A stretch of 64,000 nt of DNA. Origin: Aequorivita sp. H23M31. GTDB taxonomy: Bacteria > Bacteroidota > Bacteroidia > Flavobacteriales > Flavobacteriaceae. Below the pieces are notes generated by a model that did not search any database, was not told where the DNA came from, and saw only the letters and a program-made list of their open reading frames with translations. Location: positions 868,001-932,000 of the forward strand of contig NZ_CP034951.1 in NCBI RefSeq assembly GCF_004022485.1. Direction: 5' to 3'. Shown here in pieces: positions 15,408 through 24,362 of the stretch (positions are counted from its first letter, which is position 1; each line of letters starts with the position of its first letter). Both the position numbers and the translations under genes were made by a program.

Positions 15408-16421
15408 TTAGGCGCTCTCAAATAATTTTAATTCGATAAGCGTATCTGCCATTAATTTAGATCGGACTTTTTCTTGATATGACTTAGGGGATAATTTATA
15501 TTTATTTTTAAAAATTTTTGAGAAATAGCTTCTACTCGTCCATCCCACGGAATAAACAATTTCAGATATATTCAAATCGGTAGTTTCAATCAGTTCCAAA
15601 GCCCTTTCCAATCTAACCTGGCGAATATGATCAATAACAGTACGGTTATGAAGTTTCTTAAAACCATCCTGCAATTTAGATGGAGATAGACCGGTTTCCC
15701 TACAGATATATTCTATGGAATAATCCACTGCGGGATTCTCCTTAATATTATGGGAAATGACCTGTAAACGATCAATTTCTGTTTTAGTTAGTAAACAATC
15801 ATTTTTCATCCCGTTTGAGAGGGATTTAATAACCTGTTCCATCTTCAAACCAAATATCTGCAGTATAGTTCCCTGCATAATAATTTTCGATGCCCAGGAA
15901 TCTTTGGACATACATGAAAGTTCGTTTATCTTATCTAAAAGTTTGAGATAAGGTTGCCCTATAAACAAATTTGGGCCTTCATTTAAATTGTCCTTAAGAG
16001 AATCCTTGCACCTATTATAAAAACAAGTATCTGAGGTAATCAGGTTCCCATTAGGTTTCTTGTAACTAATAACACAAAAATGGTTCTGACATTCATTCTC
16101 CAGTTCTATCTGAATCAAGGCGGCGGTATCGGCGTTTAAAAAAATAGCGCTTTGATAAGGCAAAATTGACTTAACGCAATCATTCAACCTTAACACCAAA
16201 TTTCCCTCCCAACTATATAGAAAAAAAAATCCTTTGTCATCATTTAGTTGAATATTGGAACGACAATCGGTTCGGGTGTCAATATAATATTCGTTATAAT
16301 CAAAAATTTCCGAAAACCTTTCTAGAGATGGATCTTCTCTACCTTTAGGATCCGAATGCGAATAATCTCTGAAAAATGAAAAAGCAACTTGTTCTGTGAG
16401 AAGATGAATTGTCCGTTCCAT
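15408..16421 (-). CDS. AraC-family transcriptional regulator
   Basis: A 337-residue regulator. The first 220 residues carry no recognised domain. They include several cysteines (DTRTDCRSNIQ; LNDCVKSILP; ENECQNHFCVI; SDTCFYNRCKD), more than is usual for this family. The C-terminal 100 residues have the AraC double helix-turn-helix (YSIEYICRETGLSPSKLQDG; LNISEIVYSVGWTSRSYFSK), with the terminal KNKYKLSPKSYQEKVR. The 450-base AT-rich gap upstream is likely its promoter region. The lipoprotein gene at 14947-15354 follows directly. The inducer and targets are unknown. Confidence 0.85.
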   Translation of the reverse strand: MERTIHLLTEQVAFSFFRDYSHSDPKGREDPSLERFSEIFDYNEYYIDTRTDCRSNIQLNDDKGFFFLYSWEGNLVLRLNDCVKSILPYQSAIFLNADTAALIQIELENECQNHFCVISYKKPNGNLITSDTCFYNRCKDSLKDNLNEGPNLFIGQPYLKLLDKINELSCMSKDSWASKIIMQGTILQIFGLKMEQVIKSLSNGMKNDCLLTKTEIDRLQVISHNIKENPAVDYSIEYICRETGLSPSKLQDGFKKLHNRTVIDHIRQVRLERALELIETTDLNISEIVYSVGWTSRSYFSKIFKNKYKLSPKSYQEKVRSKLMADTLIELKLFESA

Positions 16422-16866
16422 AGCTTAAAACGTTTTTAAATTTCTGAAAAACCGAATCTAGTAGCTAGTAAACGGCTAAAGCAGAAATATTTAGGATATT
16501 ATCAAATTTAATGAAAAATCATCTTTTTCTAATTTAAATTAACATAACAATAATAAATAATAGAGTATTTTTCATTTTTTATAAGAAAAATAACACAATT
16601 GCAACAAAACATTAAACACAACTTCGTACCTAAATTGCATTGAATTGAATCTTTTAGCGGGTCAAAAGTTTAATATCCTAACAATATGTTGTCCAAATTA
16701 TGACTTATCAAATAGAAGATTCGCCCTATTTTAAGAGGTGCTAAGTTTCTTATATTTACCAAAAAGAAAATCTGGAAGGTTTATAGGATTTCTGAAGTTG
16801 TTTTGAATTAAAATAACACAAATGATTCCCTTATATAACCAATGGTTTAACTGATATTGTAGCTCA
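16422..16866. other. AT-rich intergenic stretch between divergent genes
   Basis: About 445 bases between the AraC gene (minus) and tsaE (plus). It is strongly AT-rich with runs such as AAATTAACATAACAATAATA. I see no reading frame, RNA gene or clear TAnnTTTG promoter here. It must hold the promoters of the two divergent genes. Confidence 0.4.
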
Positions 16867-17274
16867 ATGAAAATGACCTATACGCAGAAGGATCTGCCAG
16901 AAATGGCCGAAAAAATTTTAAAAAATGTCAAATCGAAGGTTATCCTTTTCAAAGGATCGATGGGAGTTGGAAAAACCACATTGATAAAGGAACTTGCAAA
17001 CCATCTAGGTTCTCAAGATACCGCTTCAAGCCCTACTTTTGCTATTGTTAATGAATATGAGATTCCGGATGACCTCATTTACCATTTCGATTTTTACAGA
17101 ATCAAGGATATACAAGAGGCACTGGATCTGGGTGTTGAAGATTATCTTTATAGCGGACATTTTGTTTTTATAGAATGGCCAGAAAAAATAGAATCTTTAT
17201 TACCCGAAGATGCCGTAGAATTGTATATAAGAATGGGGATGGATGGTACACGGACGTTGACGATAGATATTTGA
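16867..17274 (+). CDS. tsaE: tRNA threonylcarbamoyladenosine biosynthesis ATPase TsaE
   Basis: A 135-residue TsaE (YjeE) protein. It is the ATPase partner of TsaD/TsaB in making t6A at position 37 of ANN-decoding tRNAs. Walker A is at residues 30-37 (GSMGVGKT). Other family marks are SSPTFAIVNEYE and the invariant YHFDFYRI, followed by EALDLGVEDYLY and FIEWPEKIESLLP. Length fits the family. The ATG is chosen by family alignment; M3 (MTYTQ) is equally possible. It is followed 155 bases later by ald on the same strand, a common pairing in flavobacteria. Confidence 0.95.
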   Translation: MKMTYTQKDLPEMAEKILKNVKSKVILFKGSMGVGKTTLIKELANHLGSQDTASSPTFAIVNEYEIPDDLIYHFDFYRIKDIQEALDLGVEDYLYSGHFVFIEWPEKIESLLPEDAVELYIRMGMDGTRTLTIDI

Positions 17275-17429
17275 AAAGTAAAATAAAACGAGAAGTACAA
17301 AAACCTTCCCCTAATATCATTACTCCTCAGAATTCCTTTCCCATAAATATTCCCTTAGCATTTTGACCCCTTCAACTTTTTTCCCCGAAATTAATTTATT
17401 CCGTACCTTGATGCGTGAAATGAACAACC

Positions 17430-18629
17430 ATGGCCACAATTAAATCACCATTTACCAAAGCCCAGTTATTGCCCCAAGAAGAGACCTTGGAAATAGCAAG
17501 ACAGAAAGGGGAATTATTCATAGGCATTCCAAAAGAAGCATATTTTCAAGAGAGACGAATTTGCCTAACCCCAGATGCGGTTAATGCCATTGTTAACAAC
17601 GGTCATCGCGTTCTAATGGAAAATGGTGCCGGACTGGAAGCCGGATTTTCGGATAGGGAATATTCCGAGGCAGGAGCCCAATTAACAGAGGATACCAAAA
17701 AAGTTTTTGGCTGTCCGGTAATTCTAAAAGTTGAACCGCCAACCCTGGAAGAATTGGATCTAATGAATCCAAAAACGGTCTTGATTTCCGCACTTCAGTT
17801 AAAAACACGAAAACCAATATATTTCGAAACACTGGCAAAAAAGAAAATAACGGCATTAGCATTTGAATTTATAAAAGATGAGGATAACAGTTATCCGCTG
17901 GTAAAAGCATTGAGCGAAATTGCGGGAACCGCCGCTGTCCTCATCGCTGCTGAATTGATGGTTAATGCCAAAAAGGGCAATGGGCTATTATTTGGAAATA
18001 TCAGCGGAGTTCCACCAATTGAAGTAGTTGTAATTGGCGCAGGAACTGTGGGAGAATTTGCTGTACGCTCAGCGTTGGGACTAGGTGCCAATGTGAAAGT
18101 ATTTGATAATTCCATCACCAAATTACGAACTATTCAGACCAATGTGGGTAGAATCCTCTATACCTCTACCCTTCAACCAAAAAACTTAACCAAGGCTCTC
18201 CTAAGATGTGATGTTGCCATTGGCGCGGTAAGAGGACATAACCGCTCCCCTATTGTCGTTACGGATGAAATGGTCCAAAAAATGAAAAAAGGAGCCGTTG
18301 TTATTGATGTCTGTGTGGATATGGGCGGTTGTTTTGAGACTACCGAGATGACCAGTCATGATAGCCCTACCTGTATAAAGCATGAGGTAATCCACTACGG
18401 GGTTCCCAATATTCCGGCGAGATACCCAAAAACAGCCTCCATTTCAATCAGTAATATCTTTACCCCCTATATTTTAGAAATCGCCGAGAGCGGCGGTTTG
18501 GAAAATGCAATCCGCTTTGACGATGGTTTAAAAAATGGTTTGTATTTTTACCGCGGGATACTTACCAACAAAGCAATTGCCGATTGGTTTGATTTACCTT
18601 ACAGCGACCTCAATTTATTAATATTTTAG
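17430..18629 (+). CDS. ald: Alanine dehydrogenase
   Basis: A 399-residue NAD-dependent L-alanine dehydrogenase of the AlaDH/PNT family that interconverts alanine with pyruvate and ammonia. It has the N-terminal family motifs IGIPKEAYFQERRICLTPDA and GHRVLMENGAGLEAGFSD, the NAD-binding glycine stretch VVIGAGTVGEFAVRSALGLG, and the conserved later segment IDVCVDMGGCFETTE. It is about 30 residues longer than the classic enzyme, with an N-terminal extension (MATIKSPFTKAQLLPQEE) typical of Bacteroidota. The gene begins with ATG after TGAACAACC. Confidence 0.93.
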   Translation: MATIKSPFTKAQLLPQEETLEIARQKGELFIGIPKEAYFQERRICLTPDAVNAIVNNGHRVLMENGAGLEAGFSDREYSEAGAQLTEDTKKVFGCPVILKVEPPTLEELDLMNPKTVLISALQLKTRKPIYFETLAKKKITALAFEFIKDEDNSYPLVKALSEIAGTAAVLIAAELMVNAKKGNGLLFGNISGVPPIEVVVIGAGTVGEFAVRSALGLGANVKVFDNSITKLRTIQTNVGRILYTSTLQPKNLTKALLRCDVAIGAVRGHNRSPIVVTDEMVQKMKKGAVVIDVCVDMGGCFETTEMTSHDSPTCIKHEVIHYGVPNIPARYPKTASISISNIFTPYILEIAESGGLENAIRFDDGLKNGLYFYRGILTNKAIADWFDLPYSDLNLLIF

Positions 18630-18688
18630 ATTACCCCTCGGTCAAATTTTCCAAAGAAAATTTTGCATTCCGAAACAAAAATTCTCCA

Positions 18689-19066
18689 ATGAGATTAAAA
18701 TACCGATTGCTTTACTTTTCTGGAGGTTTTATTATGGGCCTCCTTCTTCTCTTTTTTATCCTTAGCGGAAAAAAAACATCCTGTGCATATGGACCCGATG
18801 CGCGGACTTTAAAAAATATTAGACTGAAGGAACGTGCCTTCTCTGAAAACACCCTTCGGTTTTTAAGAGAAAACAAAATGGATACTTCCGCAATTAGTTA
18901 TCTATTGCTTAAAGGAGATGTAGATTTTTCACAAAGCATAACCAATCTCGATTCTTGTAACCAATACGTTATTAAGGGAAAATTTCAGGAAAAAAATCTT
19001 AAAGTGAGAATAGCTAATTGCGAAAAAGTAGCAACCGTTATGACCGCTGCTTTTGCCGATAAATAA
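18689..19066 (+). CDS. DUF4258-type small membrane-anchored protein
   Basis: A 125-residue protein with one N-terminal membrane helix (YFSGGFIMGLLLLFFILSG) and a small alpha/beta domain (KTSCAYGPDARTLKNIRLKE; MDTSAISYLLLKGDVDF; KNLKVRIANCEKVATVMT) that looks like the flavobacterial DUF4258 relatives usually found after ald. It lies 59 bases downstream of ald on the same strand and may be co-transcribed with it. Function unknown. Confidence 0.6.
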   Translation: MRLKYRLLYFSGGFIMGLLLLFFILSGKKTSCAYGPDARTLKNIRLKERAFSENTLRFLRENKMDTSAISYLLLKGDVDFSQSITNLDSCNQYVIKGKFQEKNLKVRIANCEKVATVMTAAFADK

Positions 19067-19082
19067 TATGTTACGGTAGAAT

Positions 19083-20255
19083 TTAAAGTTTTCTACGAAC
19101 CTTTTCCTTTTTTAAAAGACCCAATTCGCGACTGGTCTGCCCAGCTACTGAGGTATTTTCTTCCGCACGACGAATTAAGTAGGGCATCACATCCTTTACA
19201 GGTCCGAAGGGGATATATTTAGAAACGTTATATCCCAGCTCTCCCAGATTAAAGGTTATATGGTCGCTCATTCCGTAAAGTTGACCAAACCACATTTTTC
19301 TATCTTTTTTATCTATACCCATTTCTTCCATATAATCCATGGCTAAATAGGTGCTTAGCTCATTATGTGTGCCCACAAATAGGTGGATATCTTCAAGGTT
19401 CTCCATTATATAATGCATAATTGCATTAAAATTGTCATCTGTTTCTTTTTTGCTGGCGCAAATGGGAGTTTGATAACCATTTTCAACGGCGCGTTCATTT
19501 TCTTTTTCCAAATAGGCGCCACGGACAATTTTGAATCCTAACTTATACCCACCAGCTTTGGCCTTTTCGTGCTGTTTTTTGAGATAATCCAAACGGTCCC
19601 AGCGATAACATTGTAGCGTATTAAAGACAACAGGCTTTTCGCGATTGTATTTTGCCATCATTTCTTCACAGAGCATATCTGCTGCATCTTGCATCCAGGA
19701 TTGCTCAGCATCTATCAACAAACTTATATTGCAATCATGAGCAGCTTTGGAAACCTCCTCATATCGTCGCTTTATCTGCTCCCATTGGTCCTCTTCGGCC
19801 GCGGTCATCGATTTCTTTTCGGTTATCTTTTGAAAGATATCAAACTTTCCAAATCCAGTAGGTTTAAAAACCGAAAAGGGCATTGCTTTTTTATTTTGGG
19901 CGAAATGGGTAAGCTCTACTACCTTTTTTGCCGTAGCATCAAATTGTTCATCCTCCTCTTTCCCTTCCACCGAAAAATCTAAAACAGAATATACTCCTAC
20001 GTCATAAAGCTTATCCACGGTAGACATACAGTCCTTTTCATTTACTCCACCGCAGAAGTGATCAAATACTGTTGAGCGAATAAGACCTTCAACCGGAAGG
20101 TTTAGATTCAGCGCAAATTTTGTAACTGCCGTTCCCATTCTAACTAAGGGTTCTTTTGAAATCATTTTAAAAAGAAAATAGGCACGTTCTAGTTCTGAAT
20201 CGCTTTTCAGTTTGAAAGCAACTTCAGTGTTATCGAAATAGTTTTTTGTTGACAT
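19083..20255 (-). CDS. Proline dehydrogenase
   Basis: A 390-residue monofunctional FAD-dependent proline dehydrogenase that oxidises proline to 1-pyrroline-5-carboxylate at the membrane. Family signatures along the sequence are SVFKPTGFGKFDI, SLLIDAEQSWMQDAAD, NTLQCYRWDRLDYLKKQH, GFKIVRGAYLEKENERA and FVGTHNELS. The C-terminal RRAEENTSVAGQTSRELGLL is the conserved RRxxEN(T/S)S block. There is no fused P5C dehydrogenase domain. The gene is divergent from aroB across 75 bases. A TATATTTG at minus-strand 20282-20275 could be its -7 element. Confidence 0.93.
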   Translation of the reverse strand: MSTKNYFDNTEVAFKLKSDSELERAYFLFKMISKEPLVRMGTAVTKFALNLNLPVEGLIRSTVFDHFCGGVNEKDCMSTVDKLYDVGVYSVLDFSVEGKEEDEQFDATAKKVVELTHFAQNKKAMPFSVFKPTGFGKFDIFQKITEKKSMTAAEEDQWEQIKRRYEEVSKAAHDCNISLLIDAEQSWMQDAADMLCEEMMAKYNREKPVVFNTLQCYRWDRLDYLKKQHEKAKAGGYKLGFKIVRGAYLEKENERAVENGYQTPICASKKETDDNFNAIMHYIMENLEDIHLFVGTHNELSTYLAMDYMEEMGIDKKDRKMWFGQLYGMSDHITFNLGELGYNVSKYIPFGPVKDVMPYLIRRAEENTSVAGQTSRELGLLKKEKVRRKL

Positions 20256-20274
20256 ATTCTGAAAATAAAGTGTG

Positions 20275-20282
20275 CAAATATA
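20275..20282 (-). promoter_or_regulatory. -7 element (TATATTTG) for the proline dehydrogenase gene
   Basis: TATATTTG matches the Bacteroidota TAnnTTTG -7 element on the minus strand, 20 bases before the proline dehydrogenase ATG. No clear -33 TTTG is present at the expected distance. Confidence 0.35.
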
Positions 20283-20330
20283 GTTAGATTTGAAATCTGT
20301 TTAAGAATAAAATGTCTCAAATAATTTAAA

Positions 20331-21392
20331 ATGATCGAACGGGAAAATCTGATATTACCCAATGGAAAAGGTTGGATAACCCTGGCTTCTCTTATTGCTG
20401 AAAAGAAATATTCAAAATTATTTATCCTCGTCGATGAAAATACCGAAATCCTTTGCTTACCTATCTTCTATATAAAGATGGAAGAAATGAATGAATGGAA
20501 AATCCTGAAAATTCGTGATGGTGAGAAAAACAAAAATATTGAAACTTGTATTGAACTATGGCAAGAGCTTTTATTAGAAGGAGCAGATAGACATAGTTTG
20601 GTTATAAATCTGGGTGGAGGGATGATTTCAGACCTTGGTGGATTTATTGCTTCTACCTTTAAAAGAGGCATAGATTTCGTAAACATCCCCACAACTCTTT
20701 TGGGGATGGTCGATGCTTCCATAGGCGGAAAAAATGGGATTGATTTTAAAAATGCCAAAAATCAGGTCGGTACCGTTAACCAACCAAAATTAGTGGTTAT
20801 TGAGCACTCCTTTTTAAAAACTCTGCCCAAGGAACAACTCATTTCGGGAATGGCAGAAATGATGAAGCATAGCTTAATATCCAGCAAGGATTCATGGAAT
20901 AGGTTTGTTACATCAGATTTAAATGATAAAGCAATTTTTGAAAACCTTATTTGGGAATCCATAGAAATTAAGAATAAAATTGTTCAACGAGATCCCTTGG
21001 AAAAGGGATTAAGAAAAACCTTGAATTTTGGACATACTCTTGGTCATGCCATTGAGTCACATTGTTTGGACAATCCCTATCGAGAAGCATTGCTTCACGG
21101 TGAGGCTATTGCTATAGGAATAATCCTGGCTACTTTTCTTTCTACGGAACTTCTCGGTTTCCCCCAAAACGAATTATTGGAGGTTTATAATACGATTGAA
21201 TCGTATTTTCCCAAACAGAAATTTTCAAAAAATGAAATTAGTAATATAATAAAGCTTCTATCTTATGACAAAAAGAATATCGGCGGTAAAGTTTTATTTG
21301 TGCTCTTGGAAGAAATCGGAAAACCAAAAACAGATTGCTTTGTTTCTGACTCTTTGATTTTCAATGCATTTGAGTTCTACGAAAAATCATGA
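20331..21392 (+). CDS. aroB: 3-dehydroquinate synthase
   Basis: A 353-residue 3-dehydroquinate synthase, second step of the shikimate pathway, using NAD and a divalent metal. It has the GGGMISDLGGFIASTFKRGI nucleotide region followed by NIPTTLLGMVDASIGGKNGI, the metal and substrate region GMAEMMKHSLISSKD, and NFGHTLGHAIES with the metal-binding histidines. It ends in LSYDKKNIGGKVLFVLLEE. The length fits. The gene is transcribed divergently from proline dehydrogenase and followed by a small acidic protein gene. Confidence 0.95.
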   Translation: MIERENLILPNGKGWITLASLIAEKKYSKLFILVDENTEILCLPIFYIKMEEMNEWKILKIRDGEKNKNIETCIELWQELLLEGADRHSLVINLGGGMISDLGGFIASTFKRGIDFVNIPTTLLGMVDASIGGKNGIDFKNAKNQVGTVNQPKLVVIEHSFLKTLPKEQLISGMAEMMKHSLISSKDSWNRFVTSDLNDKAIFENLIWESIEIKNKIVQRDPLEKGLRKTLNFGHTLGHAIESHCLDNPYREALLHGEAIAIGIILATFLSTELLGFPQNELLEVYNTIESYFPKQKFSKNEISNIIKLLSYDKKNIGGKVLFVLLEEIGKPKTDCFVSDSLIFNAFEFYEKS

Positions 21393-21466
21393 AATTTTTT
21401 CATAAAATATTTTTAAGTGATTAATTTTTGAATAGTTTTATACCCAAACTTAAAAGCTTTAATTGA

Positions 21467-21760
21467 ATGAAACGCATTATTGTTGACTATCGGAAACTGA
21501 CCCCCGAAATCCTATCCTTATTGGTGGAAAAATACCCCGACGGGTATGATGACGATCACGTAATCACCTTTAAAAACGCTAAAAATGAAACGGTGGAAGC
21601 CGTGGAAGTTAGAACAGAGGAAACGATTTATTTAGTTAAGGTAAGTTCTCGACTGGAAACTTCTATGGCAAACTTTGATGAGGATGATTATGATGATGCC
21701 GATTTTCAGGAACCGATTAGTGAGATTCCTGAGAAACAAAAACTTGACGAGGAAGAGTAA
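21467..21760 (+). CDS. Small acidic conserved flavobacterial protein
   Basis: A 97-residue protein: MKRIIVDYRKLTPEILSLLV followed by EKYPDGYDDDHVITFKNAKN, then strands (AVEVRTEETIYLVKVSSRLE) and a strongly acidic tail (FDEDDYDDADFQEP). I recognise this as a protein often found after aroB or proline dehydrogenase in flavobacteria, but know no function. It is followed by a strong terminator. Confidence 0.65.
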   Translation: MKRIIVDYRKLTPEILSLLVEKYPDGYDDDHVITFKNAKNETVEAVEVRTEETIYLVKVSSRLETSMANFDEDDYDDADFQEPISEIPEKQKLDEEE

Positions 21761-21780
21761 AAAACTATTCGAAATAGAGA

Positions 21781-21806
21781 AAAGAGGCCATCGTGCCTCT
21801 TTTTTG
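21781..21806 (+). terminator. Intrinsic terminator
   Basis: AAAGAGGC pairs with GCCTCTTT across CATCGT, then a T-run. It ends the aroB-small-protein transcript before terC. Confidence 0.85.
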
Positions 21807-21919
21807 ATTTTAAATAATTGGGATAAGAGATGAGGAATTGGAAAATTCGAATTAGAAAAAATATTAAAAACTAAAATATAATTAACATTTCCATAAGTTA
21901 TTCCCATTAGCCAAGCAGT

Positions 21920-21927
21920 TATTTTTG
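21920..21927 (+). promoter_or_regulatory. -7 element (TATTTTTG) for the TerC-hpf transcript
   Basis: TATTTTTG matches TAnnTTTG, 16 bases before the ATG of the TerC-family gene. The -33 side is poor, so this is only a candidate. Confidence 0.35.
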
Positions 21928-21943
21928 CTACAAATAGCACCGA

Positions 21944-22900
21944 ATGCTTGTCTGGGGAATTTTTATTGCTTTTATAATATTTTTTCTAATATTAGATCTT
22001 GGAGTTATCAACCGTAACCCACATGAGATCAAAACCAAAGAGGCCGCCTTCTGGACGGGTGTTTGGGTAACGGTGGCAATTGGCTTTTCAGGAGTTATCT
22101 TTTGGCTCTTTCAGGAAGGCTTGGTTGAAAACCCAACTAATCTCAACCCACATCAAGCACTTATCAAATATATAACCGGGTACTTTATTGAGCTTTCCCT
22201 TAGTATAGATAATGTATTTGTAATCGCGGTTATTTTTTCATCCTTTGCCATTCCAAAAAAATACCAGCACGAAGTTCTCTTTTGGGGAATATTGGGGGCC
22301 ATAGTTTTCAGGGCGTTAATGATTTTCTTCGGGGTTGCACTGATCAACAAATTTGATTGGATTATTTATGTATTTGGAGTTTTTCTTCTCTTTACCGCTT
22401 ACAGAATGTTGGTCCACAAAGAAGAAGATTTTGATCCAAAGAAATCAACAATCTTCAAATTTTTAAAGAGGTTATTTCCCGTAACCTACAAAATGGAGGG
22501 AGATAAATTCTTTATCCGGCGAATGGGCATTAAAGCTGCCACACCCTTATTTGTCGCCCTGGTTGTAATAGAATTAACGGATATTCTTTTTGCTCTTGAC
22601 AGTATCCCTGCCATCCTGGCCATAACCTCAGATCCTTTTATTGTTTTTAGTTCCAACATTCTTGCTATTATGGGTCTAAGGTCCATGTATTTCCTTATTT
22701 CACGAATGCTCGACAAATTCCAGTATATCAATTACAGCTTGGTAATTATATTGGCCTTTGTAGGGATTAAAATGATTCTTTCGGATGTAGTAGAATTCCA
22801 CGAACTTCTTTCTCTTGGGGTCATAGCCATCTCACTTATTGGGGGTATCGTTTTTTCCTTAATTCTTTCCAAAAATAACCCTCCTAAGGGGGAGAAATAA
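21944..22900 (+). CDS. TerC-family integral membrane protein
   Basis: A 318-residue multi-span (about nine helices) TerC/Alx/YceF-type protein. The two hallmark acidic motifs are ELSLSIDNVFVIAVI and ELTDILFALDSIPAILAIT, which form the proposed metal site. Bacterial relatives export manganese or affect tellurite resistance; the true substrate here is not shown, but Mn2+ efflux supporting exported-protein metallation is the best current model. The gene precedes hpf and an ArsC-like gene on the same strand. Confidence 0.92.
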   Translation: MLVWGIFIAFIIFFLILDLGVINRNPHEIKTKEAAFWTGVWVTVAIGFSGVIFWLFQEGLVENPTNLNPHQALIKYITGYFIELSLSIDNVFVIAVIFSSFAIPKKYQHEVLFWGILGAIVFRALMIFFGVALINKFDWIIYVFGVFLLFTAYRMLVHKEEDFDPKKSTIFKFLKRLFPVTYKMEGDKFFIRRMGIKAATPLFVALVVIELTDILFALDSIPAILAITSDPFIVFSSNILAIMGLRSMYFLISRMLDKFQYINYSLVIILAFVGIKMILSDVVEFHELLSLGVIAISLIGGIVFSLILSKNNPPKGEK

Positions 22901-22923
22901 TTTTCACAAAAACCTATTAAAAG

Positions 22924-22955
22924 TTTGGTGCGCCTTTTCGCTCATTGTATCTTTA
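22924..22955 (+). promoter_or_regulatory. Bacteroidota-type promoter upstream of hpf
   Basis: TTTG (22924-22927) and TATCTTTA (22948-22955, one base off TAnnTTTG) are separated by 20 bases and end 24 bases before the hpf ATG. This would allow hpf and the ArsC-like gene to be expressed apart from terC. Confidence 0.45.
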
Positions 22956-22979
22956 TGTCCAATCCAAATTATAAAAAGT

Positions 22980-23282
22980 ATGAATATTCATTTCGAGTAC
23001 CACGATGTGGCGGCTAGCTCCAGATTGGAGGAGTTTATTTCCGAAAAATTGAATAAGTTGGAAAATAAATACGACTTTATAATCAGTGCTGATGTATATT
23101 TTAAAAAAGAAAATTCAAGTAATCCAGAATTGGGAAAAGTCTGCAGTGTGCGACTCGGCACCCCAGGGCCCACCGTCTTCGCCGAAATATCTTCAGGAAC
23201 ATTTGAAGCTTCTATTGCAAAAGTTATTACCGAACTAAGATCGCAATTACAGAAGAGAAAAGAAAAAATGAAATTACATTAA
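22980..23282 (+). CDS. hpf: Ribosome hibernation-promoting factor (short HPF/RaiA type)
   Basis: A 100-residue short-form hibernation factor. It has the HPF/RaiA beta-alpha-beta fold: NIHFEYHDVAASSRLEEFIS, EKLNKLENKYDFIISADVYF, VCSVRLGTPGPTVFAEISSG and FEASIAKVITELRSQLQKRK. The family binds the 30S subunit over the A and P sites and inactivates ribosomes in stationary phase. It lacks the dimerising C-terminal domain of long HPF. The ArsC-like gene follows 2 bases after the stop codon, so the two are surely one transcript. Confidence 0.9.
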   Translation: MNIHFEYHDVAASSRLEEFISEKLNKLENKYDFIISADVYFKKENSSNPELGKVCSVRLGTPGPTVFAEISSGTFEASIAKVITELRSQLQKRKEKMKLH

Positions 23283-23284
23283 TT

Positions 23285-23761
23285 ATGAAGGAAATGGGAG
23301 TAATAGCAACCAATGAAAACCAGCTGACATTAATTTATAGCAGCAATACCCGCGTGGGCCGGTGGACGCTGAGCTATCTTGAAGGTATTGACAAACCTTA
23401 TTTGGCAATTGATTTATGCAAAACTAAAGTTGCCGATACCCAATGGGTAGAAATTGCTGAAAAATTGAATGTCAGTGTTGGGGACTTAGTTGATAAAAGA
23501 GAAATGGAGATTGAGGTGGAAAACACTTCCGACCTTGATGATAACGATTGGATAAAAGTCATTCAAAAAAATGATAAGGTTATCTCTTACCCCATTGCAA
23601 TTATGGGTAATAAAATAAAGCAGATCATTAATGCCCCTTCCATAATGGATTTCTTTGAAGTTGATTCAGCTGGACTTGAGCAAAGCCCGGCTGAAGGAAA
23701 TACCTTGGATATTGAGAGGACAACAGATGATGAAACCTTTATAGAGGGAGGAAATATATAA
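23285..23761 (+). CDS. ArsC/Spx-like thioredoxin-fold protein without the catalytic Cys
   Basis: A 158-residue protein starting 3 bases after hpf. The opening (LTLIYSSNTRVGRWTLSYLE) matches the ArsC/Spx fold entry, but where arsenate reductases have a Cys and a CxxxR/CX5 motif there is SSNTR, so the active-site Cys is absent. Later segments (TKVADTQWVEIAEKLNVSVG; DNDWIKVIQKNDKVISYPIA) fit the ArsC pattern (LIQ..P.L..RPI). It ends in an acidic tail. A Spx-like, non-catalytic role is inferred; the tight link to hpf suggests a stress function. Confidence 0.6.
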   Translation: MKEMGVIATNENQLTLIYSSNTRVGRWTLSYLEGIDKPYLAIDLCKTKVADTQWVEIAEKLNVSVGDLVDKREMEIEVENTSDLDDNDWIKVIQKNDKVISYPIAIMGNKIKQIINAPSIMDFFEVDSAGLEQSPAEGNTLDIERTTDDETFIEGGNI

Positions 23762-24127
23762 TTAATCCTTCGCTACAACTTCCAACGGCTGAATTTCAGG
23801 CTTTACTTTCTTGTAGAATTCCATCTGCGGACGGGTTAGAATATCATTCATGTCCGCAGTTTCCTGTTCCTGCATATCGTGGAGAAAATTGAGTTTCTCT
23901 TTACCTTTAAATTCTTCTTCTATTTTTTCTCGCTTTATAAGATATTCCTCAATCTTACTTTGAAATAAAACTTCTTGTTCCCCGCTTAAAGCAAGTTCAC
24001 GATTATATTCATTGGTTATTGCAATCGCTTTCTTTTTCATTTCGGGATTTGACTGTTGAAAATAAGGATCTTGGGCAAAACTTTGAAAGCCTATTAATAA
24101 TAGGGCAACAATAAATAAATTTTTCAT
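23762..24127 (-). CDS. Small secreted helical protein (Spy/LTxxQ-like), unknown
   Basis: A 121-residue protein with a signal peptide (KNLFIVALLLIGFQSFAQ) and a charged helical domain (ITNEYNRELALSGEQEVLFQ; IEEYLIKREKIEEEFKGKEK; ETADMNDILTRPQMEFYKKV). The last part (DILTRPQMEFYK) recalls the LTxxQ element seen in two lipoproteins of this window. Its stop codon abuts that of the ArsC-like gene (convergent, no spacer). Function unknown. Confidence 0.6.
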   Translation of the reverse strand: MKNLFIVALLLIGFQSFAQDPYFQQSNPEMKKKAIAITNEYNRELALSGEQEVLFQSKIEEYLIKREKIEEEFKGKEKLNFLHDMQEQETADMNDILTRPQMEFYKKVKPEIQPLEVVAKD

Positions 24128-24362
24128 GTTTTCTGAATTTTTATGTCACTTAAATTTAATAAGAATACAAAAGCGAAAAGATTTATTTAACTCACTTTAA
24201 CTGTAAAGGGAAAGTTTTTTAAACCCATATTTTATTCACGATAACACTCCGTTTTTAAAAATCACTTGAACTCTTGTCCTAGTTAGCCGCGAGAGGAGAT
24301 ATTCCCATATCAACAGATTATGGGAAGTTCCTATTTTTGAGTAATAACAAGCCTAAGAAGTA

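Noticed and set aside
16422..16866. Structured RNA or riboswitch in the AT-rich gap
   Set aside because: No stable stem or recognised motif could be found by eye; I do not claim an RNA gene.
20255..20330. Shared divergent promoter with full consensus for aroB
   Set aside because: Only the proline dehydrogenase side shows a TAnnTTTG; no convincing box for aroB is seen.
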